A stretch of 60,884 nucleotides of DNA from Streptococcus castoreus DSM 17536 (GTDB lineage: Bacteria; Bacillota; Bacilli; Lactobacillales; Streptococcaceae). How positions within the stretch are numbered: the first letter of the stretch is position 1; each line of letters begins with the position of its first letter. The notes under the pieces were generated by a model. It made no database searches. It was given only the letters and a program-made list of their open reading frames with translations, and was not told the DNA's origin. Below, one piece after another: positions 45,995 through 57,335 of the stretch. The DNA is taken from the NCBI RefSeq assembly GCF_000425025.1, contig NZ_AUKZ01000010.1, positions 1-60,884 on the forward strand, written 5' to 3'. A program made the translations under genes and the position numbers.

Positions 45995-47055
<1,061 letters not shown>

Positions 47056-47064
47056 TTTTCATCC

Positions 47065-47300
47065 CTATTTTAAGAGGCTGGGCAAAAACTAACTTCCGAA
47101 CACAAAAAACGGGCATTTCCGCAGTTGGAGATGCTCGTTTTCCTATGCCATGGTTTATAATTATAATAACCACAAAACAACTAGAAAGCCATGACGATGT
47201 ATAAAGAGTATAACACAAATCAGTTGCTTGTCATTTGACAAATTTTTTGCTATTACTTCACCAAAAAGTTTATTTCTTCTTTTTCTTATCCCAAGCCAAG
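47065..47300 (+). mobile_element. Remnant of an IS1182-family-like element
   Basis: GAGGCTGGGCAAAAACT (from 47072) opens the remnant. A stem-loop follows (AAAACGGGCATTTCC / GGAGATGCTCGTTTT, 47106-47141), then an ATG at 47197 giving MYKEYNTNQLLVI and a stop. This resembles the start of an IS1182-type transposase followed by only noncoding debris. It is a short scar, not an active element. Family assignment is tentative. Confidence 0.5.
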
Positions 47301-47589
47301 GTTTTATTTTGAAATGATAGCCGATCTCCTAATCCACCAAAGCAATTCTGCCCTGTTTTTTCTCCACAAAAAGTGAAGAAAAAGTCCCGTTTGGATAGTT
47401 TCGTCAATCTTTTTTCTTTGTAAATGAAAAATTAAAACTCCTAGAAAGATTGCTGTAACAGGTCCTCTAGGAGTTTATATCAAGTGGGTTGCAAAACCAA
47501 TTTGATAATTTCTTTAGATACGGTACGTTTGTTTACGTTCCGACTAGCCTGATCTTCTAGGAGAGATAGGCTATTTTTAATTCCCAAAC
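47301..47589. other. Non-coding region before the nox 3' end
   Basis: No gene was found. An 11-bp stem, AAACTCCTAGA / TCTAGGAGTTT (47435-47476), probably terminates nox transcription on the minus strand. The rest is low-complexity AT-rich sequence and may be more of the IS scar. Confidence 0.5.
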
Positions 47590-48960
47590 TTATTCTTTGG
47601 CGCTAAGCGCTGCCATTGTGATATAATTGTAAGGTTTGTTGAAATGTGGCAAGAAGAAAATATCTGTCAATGCCAATTTTTCAATAGTCACCCCTTCTTG
47701 GATGGCAAGTGAGAACATGTGAATACCCATTGAAATATCTTCACGCGCTGCCATTTGAGTGCCCAAGATACGACGAGAATCTTTATCGTAAACAATCTTA
47801 ATCGTTACTGGGAAGTTACCATGCTCAATAAATTCAGGTTTTTGATTATCAGTATACTCAGTCACTGCAGCATCAAAACCAAGACATTTAGCCTTTTCAA
47901 GAGTTAAACCAGTTGATACCATGTGAAGACCGTAAATTGAGATACCATTTGACCCTTGCACACCAATTCCTTCAAGATCTGTCCCACAAGCGTTATGAGC
48001 CGCTACAATACCTGTACGAACAGCGTTTGAGGCAAGAGCAATATAGTTTGTGTCACGTGTTGCGTTATCATAGATCGTTGCACAGTCACCGATAGCATAA
48101 ACACCCGGAATAGAGGTTTCTTGATGTTTGTTAACAAGGAATGCCCCATTGCGGAAAAGTTCAATCTTACCATTACCAAGCGCTGTGTTTGGACGGAAGC
48201 CAACAGCAAGAATAACCATATCTACATCATATTCATTTTTATCTGTAATGATTTTTTCAACCTTACCATCACCGGCAACTTCTTTGACTGTTTCACCAAA
48301 GGCTAATTGAATACCATGGTCTTCCAAGTTTTTAGACATTAAATCCGTCAAATCACGGTCATAGTATCCCGCTAAACAAGTATCAACAACATCAATCAAA
48401 ACGACTTCTTTGCCTTTACGTTGGAAAGCTTCAGCAAGTTCAACACCAATGTAACCTGCACCAACAACGGCCACACGTTTAATGTCTTTGTTTTCAAGTT
48501 TTGCAATCACATCAGCTGAGTTTTGATATAATTTCACAAATTGAAGATTTTCAAGGGTTGCTTCAAATTCAAGAGAGCCTTCTTTGATCTCAGCACCTTT
48601 AATTGGTGGCAAGATTGGTTGTGAGCCTGTCGCAAAAATTAATTTTTCATATGTCTCAACATGCTCTTTACCATCGACAAGCGCTGTTACTGTTTTGGCA
48701 TCATAATCAATGGATTGAACCGGTGATTCCATGTAGACTCTAGCGCCGAGTGACTCTAATTCTTCTTTGTCAGAATAAAAAAGTCCCTCCGGTCCGGCAA
48801 TTTGCTCACCAATCCAAAGTGCCATGCCACAACCTAAAAATGAAATATTTGAGTTTTGGTCAAATACCACAATTTCATTAGCATCACCATAATTCGTTAA
48901 CATGGTTTTAATACAAGCGGTACCTGCGTGGTTCGCACCAACAACAACGATTTTACTCAT
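47590..48960 (-). CDS. nox: Water-forming NADH oxidase
   Basis: This 456-residue flavoprotein reduces O2 to water with NADH and protects against oxygen. It has [15 protein letters not shown] (FAD), the redox Cys at residue 44 in [25 protein letters not shown] (NADH) and IGDCATIYD. The C-terminal dimer domain includes GTQMAARED. The length is normal. Its leftward end is separated from ldh by an IS scar. Confidence 0.94.
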   Translation of the reverse strand: MSKIVVVGANHAGTACIKTMLTNYGDANEIVVFDQNSNISFLGCGMALWIGEQIAGPEGLFYSDKEELESLGARVYMESPVQSIDYDAKTVTALVDGKEHVETYEKLIFATGSQPILPPIKGAEIKEGSLEFEATLENLQFVKLYQNSADVIAKLENKDIKRVAVVGAGYIGVELAEAFQRKGKEVVLIDVVDTCLAGYYDRDLTDLMSKNLEDHGIQLAFGETVKEVAGDGKVEKIITDKNEYDVDMVILAVGFRPNTALGNGKIELFRNGAFLVNKHQETSIPGVYAIGDCATIYDNATRDTNYIALASNAVRTGIVAAHNACGTDLEGIGVQGSNGISIYGLHMVSTGLTLEKAKCLGFDAAVTEYTDNQKPEFIEHGNFPVTIKIVYDKDSRRILGTQMAAREDISMGIHMFSLAIQEGVTIEKLALTDIFFLPHFNKPYNYITMAALSAKE

Positions 48961-49149
48961 ATACTTTGTTCCTCATTTCACAATATTAATTAGAACTCTA
49001 TTATATCATAGTCAAAAAGCGCTTCCAAATATATTGCTCACTCTTTTTACGTTTTTCTTTGTCAATACCTCTAGCTGTCCATTTCGTTATAAACTATTGT
49101 CTCCTATTTCACAAAACACACCCTATCAGCTCCCACAAAATTCTGCTAA

Positions 49150-50895
49150 TTAACTAAAAGATGGCTTTTCATCTATTTTCTGTAATCTAAAATAGAATCC
49201 TTTTTTTGCCATCAATTCGGAATGCTTCCCCCACTCAACAATCCGTCCCTGGTCCATCACTAAAATCAAATCAGCTGTTTGAATCGTTGACAAACGATGA
49301 GCAATAATAAAACTGGTTCTATTTTGCATTAGCTGATCAAGGGCTTTTTGAATTAAATTTTCTGTTCGACTATCAATCGAGGAAGTTGCTTCGTCTAAAA
49401 TTAAAACTTTTGGCTTTTTCAAAAACATTCTAGCGATAGCTAGTAATTGAATTTGTCCCTGAGACAAGGTATCCCCCGAATCCGTTAAGTAAGTATCATA
49501 AGTGTTAGGAAGTTGCCTAATAAAAAAATGCGCATTGGCTGCTTGGGCTGCTGCAATCACTTCTTCTCGACTAACGTTTTCACTTCCATAAGCAATTAAT
49601 TCATGAATGGTGGCGTCCTTTAACCAAGTTTCCTGCAAAACCATACCCACAATGTCTCGAAAATCTTCTTTGGCATAGTGATTAATGGCGACCTGGTCCA
49701 AGCAAATGTGTCCAGCATCTAAATCATAAAACCGCATTAACAAATTAATCAGTGTTGACTTTCCGGCTCCTGTTGGTCCCACAATTGCCACTCGAGAGCC
49801 GGCTGGAACAGAAAAGGAAATATTCTGAAGAAGAGGACGATCTTTTTGATAAGAAAAATAAACACTTTCAAATGTAATCTGCCCCTTAATGCTTGATGGA
49901 GTTTGTAACAAAGAATTTTGTTGCTCTGCTATTTCTATATCTAAAAGACTATAAAGTCTCTGGGCACAGGCTAAAGAACTCTGTATCTCTGCCATAACGG
50001 ATGAAATGTCATTAAAAGGTTTTGTGTATTGTACGACAAAATTTAAAAATGTAGTGAGCTGTCCTATTGAGAAAAGCCCAGCCATAATACGAACAGCTCC
50101 TAGACCAGCAAGCAACGCATAACTAATACTATTAATAAATCGCGTTGTAGGATTGACGGTTGACGCATAAAAAATAGCATATTGGGAATAACCGCAATAG
50201 GTTTTATTTAAAAATTGGTAGTTCTGGATGGCTTGCTCTTGCGCATTAAAAGCCTGTACCAAATCTTCTTGACGAATCATCTCTTCTGTAAATTGAGCAA
50301 GATTCCCTCTAGTTTTTGCTTGTGCTTGAGCATAATAATAACTTTTCCAAGCAATAAACCTTGCTAAGAAAAGAGAGATTGGTGTTAAAAACAAAACTAG
50401 AAATAACATCAACCAGTCAATTCTTGCCATGGCAAAAATGGTAAAAAGAAGCGTTAATAAGCCGATAACAAACTGATTAAAAAATATCTGTAAACCGTTG
50501 GTTAATTGTTCGCTGTCTGTTGTAACCCTACTAACCAAATCCCCGATACTTTGCTGATCAAGATAGGCAAGCGGAAGGTGGTGTAACTTAACCATAAGCG
50601 CATCTTTCAACCGTTGGCTATAAGCATAAAGTAAACGATTATACAACAAGGGAGTCAGCCACTGGCTAAAAGTATTCAGCAAAATGACGAGGGTCATTTG
50701 CAATAAAAGATACTTTAACGATTGCCAATTCCGATCAAGCAAACTAATATCAACTGCCTTTCCGATCAAAACAGGTAAGTAAACACTTAAACTGACCTGT
50801 AAAAGGCTTGCCAACATAAGAATAAAGACGTAAAGGGGACGATTTAACAAATCATGAAGCAAACGCTTCAAGAGTGTTTGATCTGCTGTTTTCAT
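49150..50895 (-). CDS. ABC exporter half-transporter (second subunit)
   Basis: This 581-residue half-transporter has six membrane helices and an ATPase domain. It has GPTGAGKSTLINLL (Walker A), LSQGQIQLLAIARMF (signature) and VLILDEATSSID with a catalytic Glu. It pairs with the upstream gene (4-bp overlap) as a heterodimer. Members resemble multidrug exporters such as LmrCD, BmrCD and TM287/288. The substrate is unknown. Confidence 0.88.
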   Translation of the reverse strand: MKTADQTLLKRLLHDLLNRPLYVFILMLASLLQVSLSVYLPVLIGKAVDISLLDRNWQSLKYLLLQMTLVILLNTFSQWLTPLLYNRLLYAYSQRLKDALMVKLHHLPLAYLDQQSIGDLVSRVTTDSEQLTNGLQIFFNQFVIGLLTLLFTIFAMARIDWLMLFLVLFLTPISLFLARFIAWKSYYYAQAQAKTRGNLAQFTEEMIRQEDLVQAFNAQEQAIQNYQFLNKTYCGYSQYAIFYASTVNPTTRFINSISYALLAGLGAVRIMAGLFSIGQLTTFLNFVVQYTKPFNDISSVMAEIQSSLACAQRLYSLLDIEIAEQQNSLLQTPSSIKGQITFESVYFSYQKDRPLLQNISFSVPAGSRVAIVGPTGAGKSTLINLLMRFYDLDAGHICLDQVAINHYAKEDFRDIVGMVLQETWLKDATIHELIAYGSENVSREEVIAAAQAANAHFFIRQLPNTYDTYLTDSGDTLSQGQIQLLAIARMFLKKPKVLILDEATSSIDSRTENLIQKALDQLMQNRTSFIIAHRLSTIQTADLILVMDQGRIVEWGKHSELMAKKGFYFRLQKIDEKPSFS

Positions 50896-52622
50896 TTGAT
50901 CTTTCCCTTCGTTTGAAGTTCTAACATTTCTTGATAAAGCGAATTAGTTGCTTTTAGCTGTTCATGACGAGCAAAGCCAATCTGGTAACCTTGATCTAAC
51001 AACAAAATATTATCTGTAAACTGCAAATTCTTGACGGACTGCGTTACTAGAATCACCAAGGAATCTTTAATGTTTCGTTTCATGGCTTTAAATAGCTGCA
51101 CACGTGTCAGATTATCCAAAGCAGAACTTGCATCGTCTAAAATAAGGATGGGCTTAGGAATAAGAATAGCTCTTGCAATGGCTAAACGCTGGCGCTGACC
51201 ACCTGAAAAATTACGACCAAAAGCTTCAACAGATGATTCTAATTGATTTGGTAAGGCAGCCACAAATGCTTTAGCCTGTGCTATTTCAAGAGCTCGCCAA
51301 AGCTGATCATCAGCAATGGGGTCATTTTGACCAAGCAAGAGGTTGCTTCGGATTGTTCCTTGAAATAGCTGTGCTTTTTGTGGAACTAAAGCGATTAAAT
51401 CTCGCCAATCTGCTAATGATTTGAGGTGTTTCCCATGCCAATTCAGCACAATATGCCCATCGTACCGAGGATAAGTCTGACAAATAAGATCTACCAAAGT
51501 GGTTTTCCCTGCCCCTGTTCCACCAATAACCCCAATCCATTCTCCTTGCTTAGCCCTAAAGTGAATATCATACAGACTAGGCTTGGCTGCCCTAGGATAA
51601 GTAAAGGTCAAATGTTCAATAGTTAATAAATTAGAATAAGAAGAATTGATCTGTTCTTTTATTGGTGAAGAAGAATCATTAGCTAGATCAATCACTTGAT
51701 TAATACGCTTAACCGCTGTCAAACTTTGATTAATTGTTCCCATCAGTATGGTCATTTTCAAGAGCTCAGTCAATATCTGTAACAAGTAATTAATCAAAGC
51801 CACCAACATCCCTTGACTAAGTAAAGACTCAGAAATTTGCAAATTTCCCTGCCAAATTAAGAGCAGTAACGTCATATTAACCACAAAAAAAGTTATGGGA
51901 TTTAATGAACTAGCAAGCGTTGCAGCCTTATATTGATCTCGACTTAACTTCTGATTTTGCTGATTGAATTGGGTAATTTCTTGCCTTGTTTGATTAAATG
52001 CCTTGATAACACGAATTCCTTGTAATTGCTGACTGGTCAGACGTACCAAGTGATCTGTCCCTTGTCGAATACGCAGATAGAGCGGAACTAATAAACGAGA
52101 CATGAAAAAAACAAGAACCAGCAGAATAATAACCATTATGATAAAAAGCAAAGCTACCTGTTTATTGATTAAATATGCCATAAGAATGGCACCAAAGACA
52201 ATAATTGGAGCTCTCAAAAAGAGACGTAAAAACTGATTAATACCTGTTTGGACTTGAAAACTATCACTGGTCAAGCGAGATAACAGACTAGCATAGCCTA
52301 AATGATCTTGTTGTTCCTTATTCAAAAACATAATTTTTTCAAACAGGTCATCAGTTAGCTGTCTTGTCATGCCTACTGCTGCTTTTGAAGAATAATATTG
52401 AGCCGTACTAGAAAACACTAAGCTTATGGCTGATAAAAGAACTAATTGCAGCACAACTGCAAAGATCCCCTGACCATTTCGCTGGCTAATTTCGACATCA
52501 ATCATATGAGCAATAAGCAAAGGAACTAATAATTCAAATAAGGCTTCTAATAATTTGAAAAAAGGACCCAAGATAATTTCTTTGAGGTACCCTTTCATAT
52601 ATGGATATAATCGTTTCATCAT
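50892..52622 (-). CDS. ABC exporter half-transporter (first subunit, degenerate Walker B)
   Basis: This 576-residue partner has six membrane helices and an ATPase domain with GGTGAGKTTLVDLI and FSGGQRQRLAIARAI. Its Walker B reads ILILDDASSALD, where the catalytic Glu is Asp. This gives one degenerate ATP site per dimer, as in TM287/288-type heterodimeric exporters. Tandem ATG codons at 52622/52619 lie after a weak RBS. It overlaps the next gene by 4 bp. Seven bases after the PvaA-like gene, it probably belongs to the same long transcript. Confidence 0.88.
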   Translation of the reverse strand: MMKRLYPYMKGYLKEIILGPFFKLLEALFELLVPLLIAHMIDVEISQRNGQGIFAVVLQLVLLSAISLVFSSTAQYYSSKAAVGMTRQLTDDLFEKIMFLNKEQQDHLGYASLLSRLTSDSFQVQTGINQFLRLFLRAPIIVFGAILMAYLINKQVALLFIIMVIILLVLVFFMSRLLVPLYLRIRQGTDHLVRLTSQQLQGIRVIKAFNQTRQEITQFNQQNQKLSRDQYKAATLASSLNPITFFVVNMTLLLLIWQGNLQISESLLSQGMLVALINYLLQILTELLKMTILMGTINQSLTAVKRINQVIDLANDSSSPIKEQINSSYSNLLTIEHLTFTYPRAAKPSLYDIHFRAKQGEWIGVIGGTGAGKTTLVDLICQTYPRYDGHIVLNWHGKHLKSLADWRDLIALVPQKAQLFQGTIRSNLLLGQNDPIADDQLWRALEIAQAKAFVAALPNQLESSVEAFGRNFSGGQRQRLAIARAILIPKPILILDDASSALDNLTRVQLFKAMKRNIKDSLVILVTQSVKNLQFTDNILLLDQGYQIGFARHEQLKATNSLYQEMLELQTKGKIK

Positions 52623-52628
52623 AACTTT

Positions 52629-53231
52629 CTAGAAAAGACTCATTAGTTCAATTAAATAGAGATTGAAATGAACTTCTCGTGAATAATAAATGTTACCACC
52701 ATTCTTATAAAGTTTGCCTCCAGAAATGAGGGCTAGAGGATGGTAATAAAAGTAAGTTTGACCGTTTGTATTGCCAAGACTTGGTGCCACGACATCTCTA
52801 GAATAGGCAGTGGCTAAATCAATGGTATTTTGACCACCGTGATTGGCAACATAATCAATATAAGCAGTCCCAAAATTATAAGCCTGAACAGCTGTCCAAG
52901 AATCAACACCTGTTTTTTCTGCTACGGCAAGATTATGAGAGAGCAGACTAACACCATGCTCAATACTTGCTTGGCTATTTGTAATAGAGTCTTTTTTTCC
53001 TGAACTACTTTCGCTGGATTGCATGACATCCGCTTTGCCACCTTTGGTTTCTGTATATATCATAGCTAACACTAGATCAACATTGGCTTTGGTATCATTT
53101 TCAGCCAAGATTTTCTCAACCATGGGTTTATACTCAAGCACACGATGAACATTATGATGAATTACAAAAGCTTGATAACACAGAAAAAGAAGAAGAACGA
53201 AACCAATGACACGCTTAAAAAATTTAAACAT
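52629..53231 (-). CDS. PvaA-type extracellular lysozyme-like protein
   Basis: This 200-residue protein has an N-terminal signal-anchor (about residues 8-26) and a lysozyme-like domain. The catalytic Glu is probably in MIYTETKGG (about residue 61), followed by SQASIEHGV and YNFGTAYIDYVANHGG. It resembles pneumococcal vaccine antigen A, a transglycosylase-like cell-wall enzyme. The gene ends seven bases before the ABC exporter and starts just after the nucleoid protein gene. Confidence 0.82.
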   Translation of the reverse strand: MFKFFKRVIGFVLLLFLCYQAFVIHHNVHRVLEYKPMVEKILAENDTKANVDLVLAMIYTETKGGKADVMQSSESSSGKKDSITNSQASIEHGVSLLSHNLAVAEKTGVDSWTAVQAYNFGTAYIDYVANHGGQNTIDLATAYSRDVVAPSLGNTNGQTYFYYHPLALISGGKLYKNGGNIYYSREVHFNLYLIELMSLF

Positions 53232-54206
53232 TTATTTTGTTTTAATATCCTCTATATTCTTAATTAAAATAGAATAGGTCCCGTCATCATTTAATAGAAA
53301 TTCAACCGATTCGGCATCTTGATAAATAGCATTTGGTACCGTTAATTCTATTCCATTTGACAAAGAAAGTTTTTGACTCTCTAATTTCTTAATTTGCCGA
53401 GAATGATCAATATCGCTTACCTGAATGGGTTTTGGAATAGTTTCCTTGACTTGATCCACAAAGGTTAGACGAGCGGTTAAATTATCATCGAATAACTGAT
53501 CTGCTAATCTTTCTGGAGACAGGGTTTCTTCTTCCAAATTTTTAAAAATCGCTGACTTCATCTTTGATTGGAAAGCAAAATCATCTTGATTAAAATTCTT
53601 CGCAACTTTTTGCGCTGTTTGTTCAATCACTTTGATTGATTTTTTAACAGATTGTTCGGGTTTTACATTTAACAGGTTCTCAGAAAAATAATTGGCAAAA
53701 CTACCATTATGCTTGACCCTTTTTTCGATGAGATAATAGTAACCAGATTTAAGATTGATAACTAAAGCTTCATCTGGTGCTTGCGTCGGACTTGGCAAAT
53801 TGTTTTGTGTAACAATAAATGGATTTTCATAATTATCAGAAAGATGAGCAACTCGTTCTTTTAAAGCAATTCGTAAGAAAGCAAAGAAAGTGTCACCCCC
53901 CTTATCAAATTGAATAAAAATTAAATCATTAATTTTTTGATCTTGTAAAATGACAAATTCTTCTTTCCATAACTGAGCAACTGTGACAGATGTCTCTAAA
54001 AGGTCATCATTAATAGTGGTAAAAAAATGATTATCAGCTTCAAACTGACCTCTTTTGGCATCATCTGAGAAAACTTTGGCTAATTTTTTTCGGAAATAAT
54101 CATCAATTCTTGGCGTTATCGCTACTAACCGATCGGATAACACCAATTCTGTATCATTTGGAGAAAATTGATGAATGACAATACGTTTTATATAAATATC
54201 TAACAT
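53232..54206 (-). CDS. Nucleoid-associated protein (YejK/NdpA family)
   Basis: This 324-residue protein has the YejK/NdpA family pattern: IKRIVIHQFSPNDTELVLSD near the N-terminus, RGQFEADNHFF, VAQLWKEEFVILQ, and the C-terminal LSNGIELTVPN. Family members bind the nucleoid. It sits directly between glyA and the PvaA-like gene with almost no gaps, so it is part of a long operon. Confidence 0.8.
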   Translation of the reverse strand: MLDIYIKRIVIHQFSPNDTELVLSDRLVAITPRIDDYFRKKLAKVFSDDAKRGQFEADNHFFTTINDDLLETSVTVAQLWKEEFVILQDQKINDLIFIQFDKGGDTFFAFLRIALKERVAHLSDNYENPFIVTQNNLPSPTQAPDEALVINLKSGYYYLIEKRVKHNGSFANYFSENLLNVKPEQSVKKSIKVIEQTAQKVAKNFNQDDFAFQSKMKSAIFKNLEEETLSPERLADQLFDDNLTARLTFVDQVKETIPKPIQVSDIDHSRQIKKLESQKLSLSNGIELTVPNAIYQDAESVEFLLNDDGTYSILIKNIEDIKTK

Positions 54207-54209
54207 GTT

Positions 54210-55466
54210 TTATTTTTTATAAAGTGGAAAAGCATCAGTTAATTGGCGTACTTGCTGACGAACCTCTTCAAGAATAGCAGCTTGGTCATGATTAACTAAA
54301 GCTTTGATGATAAGGTGAGCAATAGTCTTACTCTCGTCAACACCCATTCCTCGACTAGTTATAGCAGCACAGCCGATTCGAATGCCTGATGTTGTAAAAG
54401 GCGATAATGTTTCAAAAGGAATAGCATTTTTGTTAAGCGTAATATTAACCTCGTCAAGTAAATTTTGTGCAAGTTTTCCATTAGCAATGACTTTTGTAAT
54501 ATCAAGCAAAAAGACATGGTTATCTGTACCACCTGAAATGAGACGGAAACGGTCATCTTGAGCGAAAACATCTGCCATAGCTGCTGTATTAGCAACAATA
54601 GCTTGTGCATAATCTTTAAAGGTTGGATCAAGTGCTTCTTTAAAAGCAACTGCCTTAGCAGCAATCACATGCTCAAGTGGTCCTCCTTGCAAACCAGGAA
54701 AGATGGCAGCATTTATTTTTTTAGCAATGCTTTCATCATTAGTTAAGACCAAACCACCACGAGGACCTCGAAGCGTTTTATGAGTAGTTGATGTTACGAC
54801 GTGGGCATAAGGAACTGGATTAGGATGTAAGCCCACAGCCACAAGACCAGCAATATGAGCCATATCAACCATTAAATAGGCTCCAACTTGGTCGGCAATG
54901 GCACGAAATTTTTCAAAATTAATGGTACGAGAATAAGCAGAAGCTCCAGCTACAATTAATTTAGGTTGAACCGCCTTTGCCTGCTCTAAAATCGCATCAT
55001 AATCTAACATTTCAGTATCAGCATCTACTGAATATCCCACAAAATGGTAGGTTTTTCCTGAAAAATTCACTGGTGACCCATGTGTCAAATGACCACCTGC
55101 TGCCAAGTCCATTCCTAAAATAATATCTCCTGGTTCAACCAGTGCCATATATGCCGCTGCATTTGCCTGACTTCCTGAATGCGCTTGAACATTTGCAAAC
55201 AAAGCCCCAAAGAGTTTCTTGGCACGTTCGATAGCAAGATTTTCAACAATGTCCACGCATTCTGTTCCCCCATAATAGCGATTGCCGGGGTAGCCTTCTG
55301 CATATTTATTGGTCAAAACAGAACCTTGTGCTTTCATAACCGCCCTTGAGACCATATTTTCAGAAGCGATTAGTTCGATATTATGTTCTTGCCTTTCTTC
55401 TTCAGCATGAATAGCATCCCAAAGGTCTTGATCAAAATCTTCAAAATCTTCTCTGTCAAAAATCAT
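54210..55466 (-). CDS. glyA: Serine hydroxymethyltransferase
   Basis: This 418-residue PLP enzyme makes glycine and methylene-THF from serine. It has [18 protein letters not shown] Lys in [15 protein letters not shown], and [10 protein letters not shown]. The ATG at 55466 is chosen for AAGGAG six bases upstream; the ATG at 55472 is too close to it. It lies after the GNAT gene with an 11-bp gap. Confidence 0.95.
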   Translation of the reverse strand: MIFDREDFEDFDQDLWDAIHAEEERQEHNIELIASENMVSRAVMKAQGSVLTNKYAEGYPGNRYYGGTECVDIVENLAIERAKKLFGALFANVQAHSGSQANAAAYMALVEPGDIILGMDLAAGGHLTHGSPVNFSGKTYHFVGYSVDADTEMLDYDAILEQAKAVQPKLIVAGASAYSRTINFEKFRAIADQVGAYLMVDMAHIAGLVAVGLHPNPVPYAHVVTSTTHKTLRGPRGGLVLTNDESIAKKINAAIFPGLQGGPLEHVIAAKAVAFKEALDPTFKDYAQAIVANTAAMADVFAQDDRFRLISGGTDNHVFLLDITKVIANGKLAQNLLDEVNITLNKNAIPFETLSPFTTSGIRIGCAAITSRGMGVDESKTIAHLIIKALVNHDQAAILEEVRQQVRQLTDAFPLYKK

Positions 55467-55477
55467 TGTCATCTCCT

Positions 55478-55909
55478 TTACAACATCTTTATAAATCGTA
55501 ATTGTGTTTTATCACCCACATAATCGAGATTGCGGTAAAAAGCATGGGCTTCTTTGCGGTGACTGGCTGAATTAAGACGAATAAAAGCAAATCCTTCTTT
55601 AACAGCAAGATTTTCCATGGCTTCTAGTAAAGTACGCCCTATTCCCCTTCCTTGATAATTAGGTAAAACTGCTAGTGCTAATAGGTTAAGACCACTATCA
55701 GAATAAAACGTCTCGTAACGCTCAGCATGAACATATCCCAACAACTGATCCGTTTTTTCATCAACATAGCCAAGAAAATAATGGTGATTATCTTTCATCA
55801 AATGATTAAATTGTTTTTCTAACAAATCTAAGGAAACACCATAACCCAAAGCTTGAGTATTAATCTCTTGGAGAGCTGGACAATCTTTTTTAATTAATGG
55901 TCTCAACAT
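55478..55909 (-). CDS. GNAT-family acetyltransferase
   Basis: This 143-residue protein has the GNAT fold with [22 protein letters not shown] (acetyl-CoA loop, about residues 75-96) and [18 protein letters not shown]. The substrate is unknown; it is not RimI by obvious motifs. It lies between tsaC and glyA in the operon. Confidence 0.85.
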   Translation of the reverse strand: MLRPLIKKDCPALQEINTQALGYGVSLDLLEKQFNHLMKDNHHYFLGYVDEKTDQLLGYVHAERYETFYSDSGLNLLALAVLPNYQGRGIGRTLLEAMENLAVKEGFAFIRLNSASHRKEAHAFYRNLDYVGDKTQLRFIKML

Positions 55910-55921
55910 AGAGAGAACCTC

Positions 55922-56521
55922 CTAAAAATGAAGTTCAGGGACTTTCACCAATAATTCTTCTTTAGTGATAGCACCTTGACGTAAAATAACCGCATGCTCA
56001 CTTGATAAATCTAAAATAGTCGAATCTTGACCAGTCAAAAATGCATCATCAGCATAGCCAGTTACTTTAAACTCGAACTCTTGCAGAATACATTCAAATC
56101 GTTTACCGCTAGCTGTACCTGATAAATTAGCTGAAGGCCCAATCAGAGGACCTGTTTTTTGAATTAAGGCTGCTGTGACGGGATGACTTGGTACCCTGAA
56201 ACCAACTGTCGGTAATCCCGAATTAATCCAATGTGGGACACGATTATTAGCTTTCAAAATAATGGTTAAGGGACCGGGTAAAAACGCTTGATAAAGTTTT
56301 TTGAGGTATCTTGGTTGTTCTTTTGAAAAAGCTAATACACTATTAAAATCTGAAACGTTAAGATTCATAGCTTTATCACGGGGACGATGTTTCAAATCAT
56401 AAACCAAATTAACAGTTTTTTCATCTAAAGCCTTAGCAAAAAGTCCATAAACCGTTTCAGTTGGTAAAACAAGAACACCACCAGATTCAATAATTCTATT
56501 TAACTGTTCTATAATCAGCAA
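55922..56521 (-). CDS. Threonylcarbamoyl-AMP synthase (TsaC/Sua5 type)
   Basis: This 199-residue YrdC-domain enzyme makes threonylcarbamoyl-AMP for t6A37 tRNA modification. It has VLVLPTETVYGLFAKA, LKHRPRDKAMNL, PGPLTIIL and the SANLSGTASG signature. The chosen start is a TTG after GGATGG, since the ATG further upstream (56560) lies deep in prmC. The true start is uncertain. It overlaps prmC by 26 bp. Confidence 0.85.
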   Translation of the reverse strand: MLIIEQLNRIIESGGVLVLPTETVYGLFAKALDEKTVNLVYDLKHRPRDKAMNLNVSDFNSVLAFSKEQPRYLKKLYQAFLPGPLTIILKANNRVPHWINSGLPTVGFRVPSHPVTAALIQKTGPLIGPSANLSGTASGKRFECILQEFEFKVTGYADDAFLTGQDSTILDLSSEHAVILRQGAITKEELLVKVPELHF

Positions 56522-57335
56522 CCACCATCCTTTCTTTTCCCAAAAGATCACACAGCACACGCACCCGTTTTTGGGGAAGCCACTCTTGTAAGAATCTTTT
56601 TATTCCTTCCCCTTGCTTATAACCAATTTCAAAATATAATTTCCCTTCTTTAGTCAAATAAGCACTCGCCTCTTGAATGATTCTTCGGTAGATCGCATAA
56701 CCATTTTCTGCTGCAAAAAGGGCTACATGTGGCTCTGATTGATAGACATTGAGACCTACCTCATCTTGATCTTCGTAGGCGATATAGGGAGGATTAGACA
56801 CAATAATATCAAACTTTCCTGAAAGATGGCTAAAAACATCCGATTCAATAAAAGTCAAGTCAACTTGGTTTTTTCCTGCGTTTTCTTGAGCCAAGCTAAG
56901 GGCATCACTTGAAATGTCAGAAGCTGTTACCTGCCAGTCAGGTCTTTCTTTTTTTAAAGAAATGGCAATTGCCCCACTGCCTGTTCCAATATCAAGAACA
57001 GTCAAATGAGAAGCTGCATTTTCCTTTAGAATCAAGTCAACCAATTCTTCTGTTTCTGGTCTTGGAATTAATACGCGTTGGTCCACTGCAAGCTGTAAGT
57101 CTCGAAAATAAGCCTTTCCTGTAATATATTGAGGAGATAAATGCTGGCTTAATGCCTTAAAAATTTGATCTAAGAGTTTCTTGTCTTTTGTGTTAACTTC
57201 TTGATTTTGGTGAAGCAGAAAATCTAAACTGGTCCACTCTTTCATCTCCTTAAAAACATAGGAGAGGTTTTCGCGATCCTCACCTATGTTTTCTAACTTA
57301 TCTTCATAAGTTTTCATTAATCTAGCGTAATTCAT
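56496..57335 (-). CDS. prmC: Release factor glutamine methyltransferase
   Basis: This 279-residue SAM methyltransferase modifies the Gln of the GGQ motif of release factors. It has RVLIPRPETEELV, LDIGTGSGAIAISLK (SAM loop) and IVSNPPYIAYEDQ, the NPPY catalytic motif. The stop codon of prfA and its start overlap by 1 bp (TAATG). Confidence 0.93.
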   Translation of the reverse strand: MNYARLMKTYEDKLENIGEDRENLSYVFKEMKEWTSLDFLLHQNQEVNTKDKKLLDQIFKALSQHLSPQYITGKAYFRDLQLAVDQRVLIPRPETEELVDLILKENAASHLTVLDIGTGSGAIAISLKKERPDWQVTASDISSDALSLAQENAGKNQVDLTFIESDVFSHLSGKFDIIVSNPPYIAYEDQDEVGLNVYQSEPHVALFAAENGYAIYRRIIQEASAYLTKEGKLYFEIGYKQGEGIKRFLQEWLPQKRVRVLCDLLGKERMVVADYRTVK

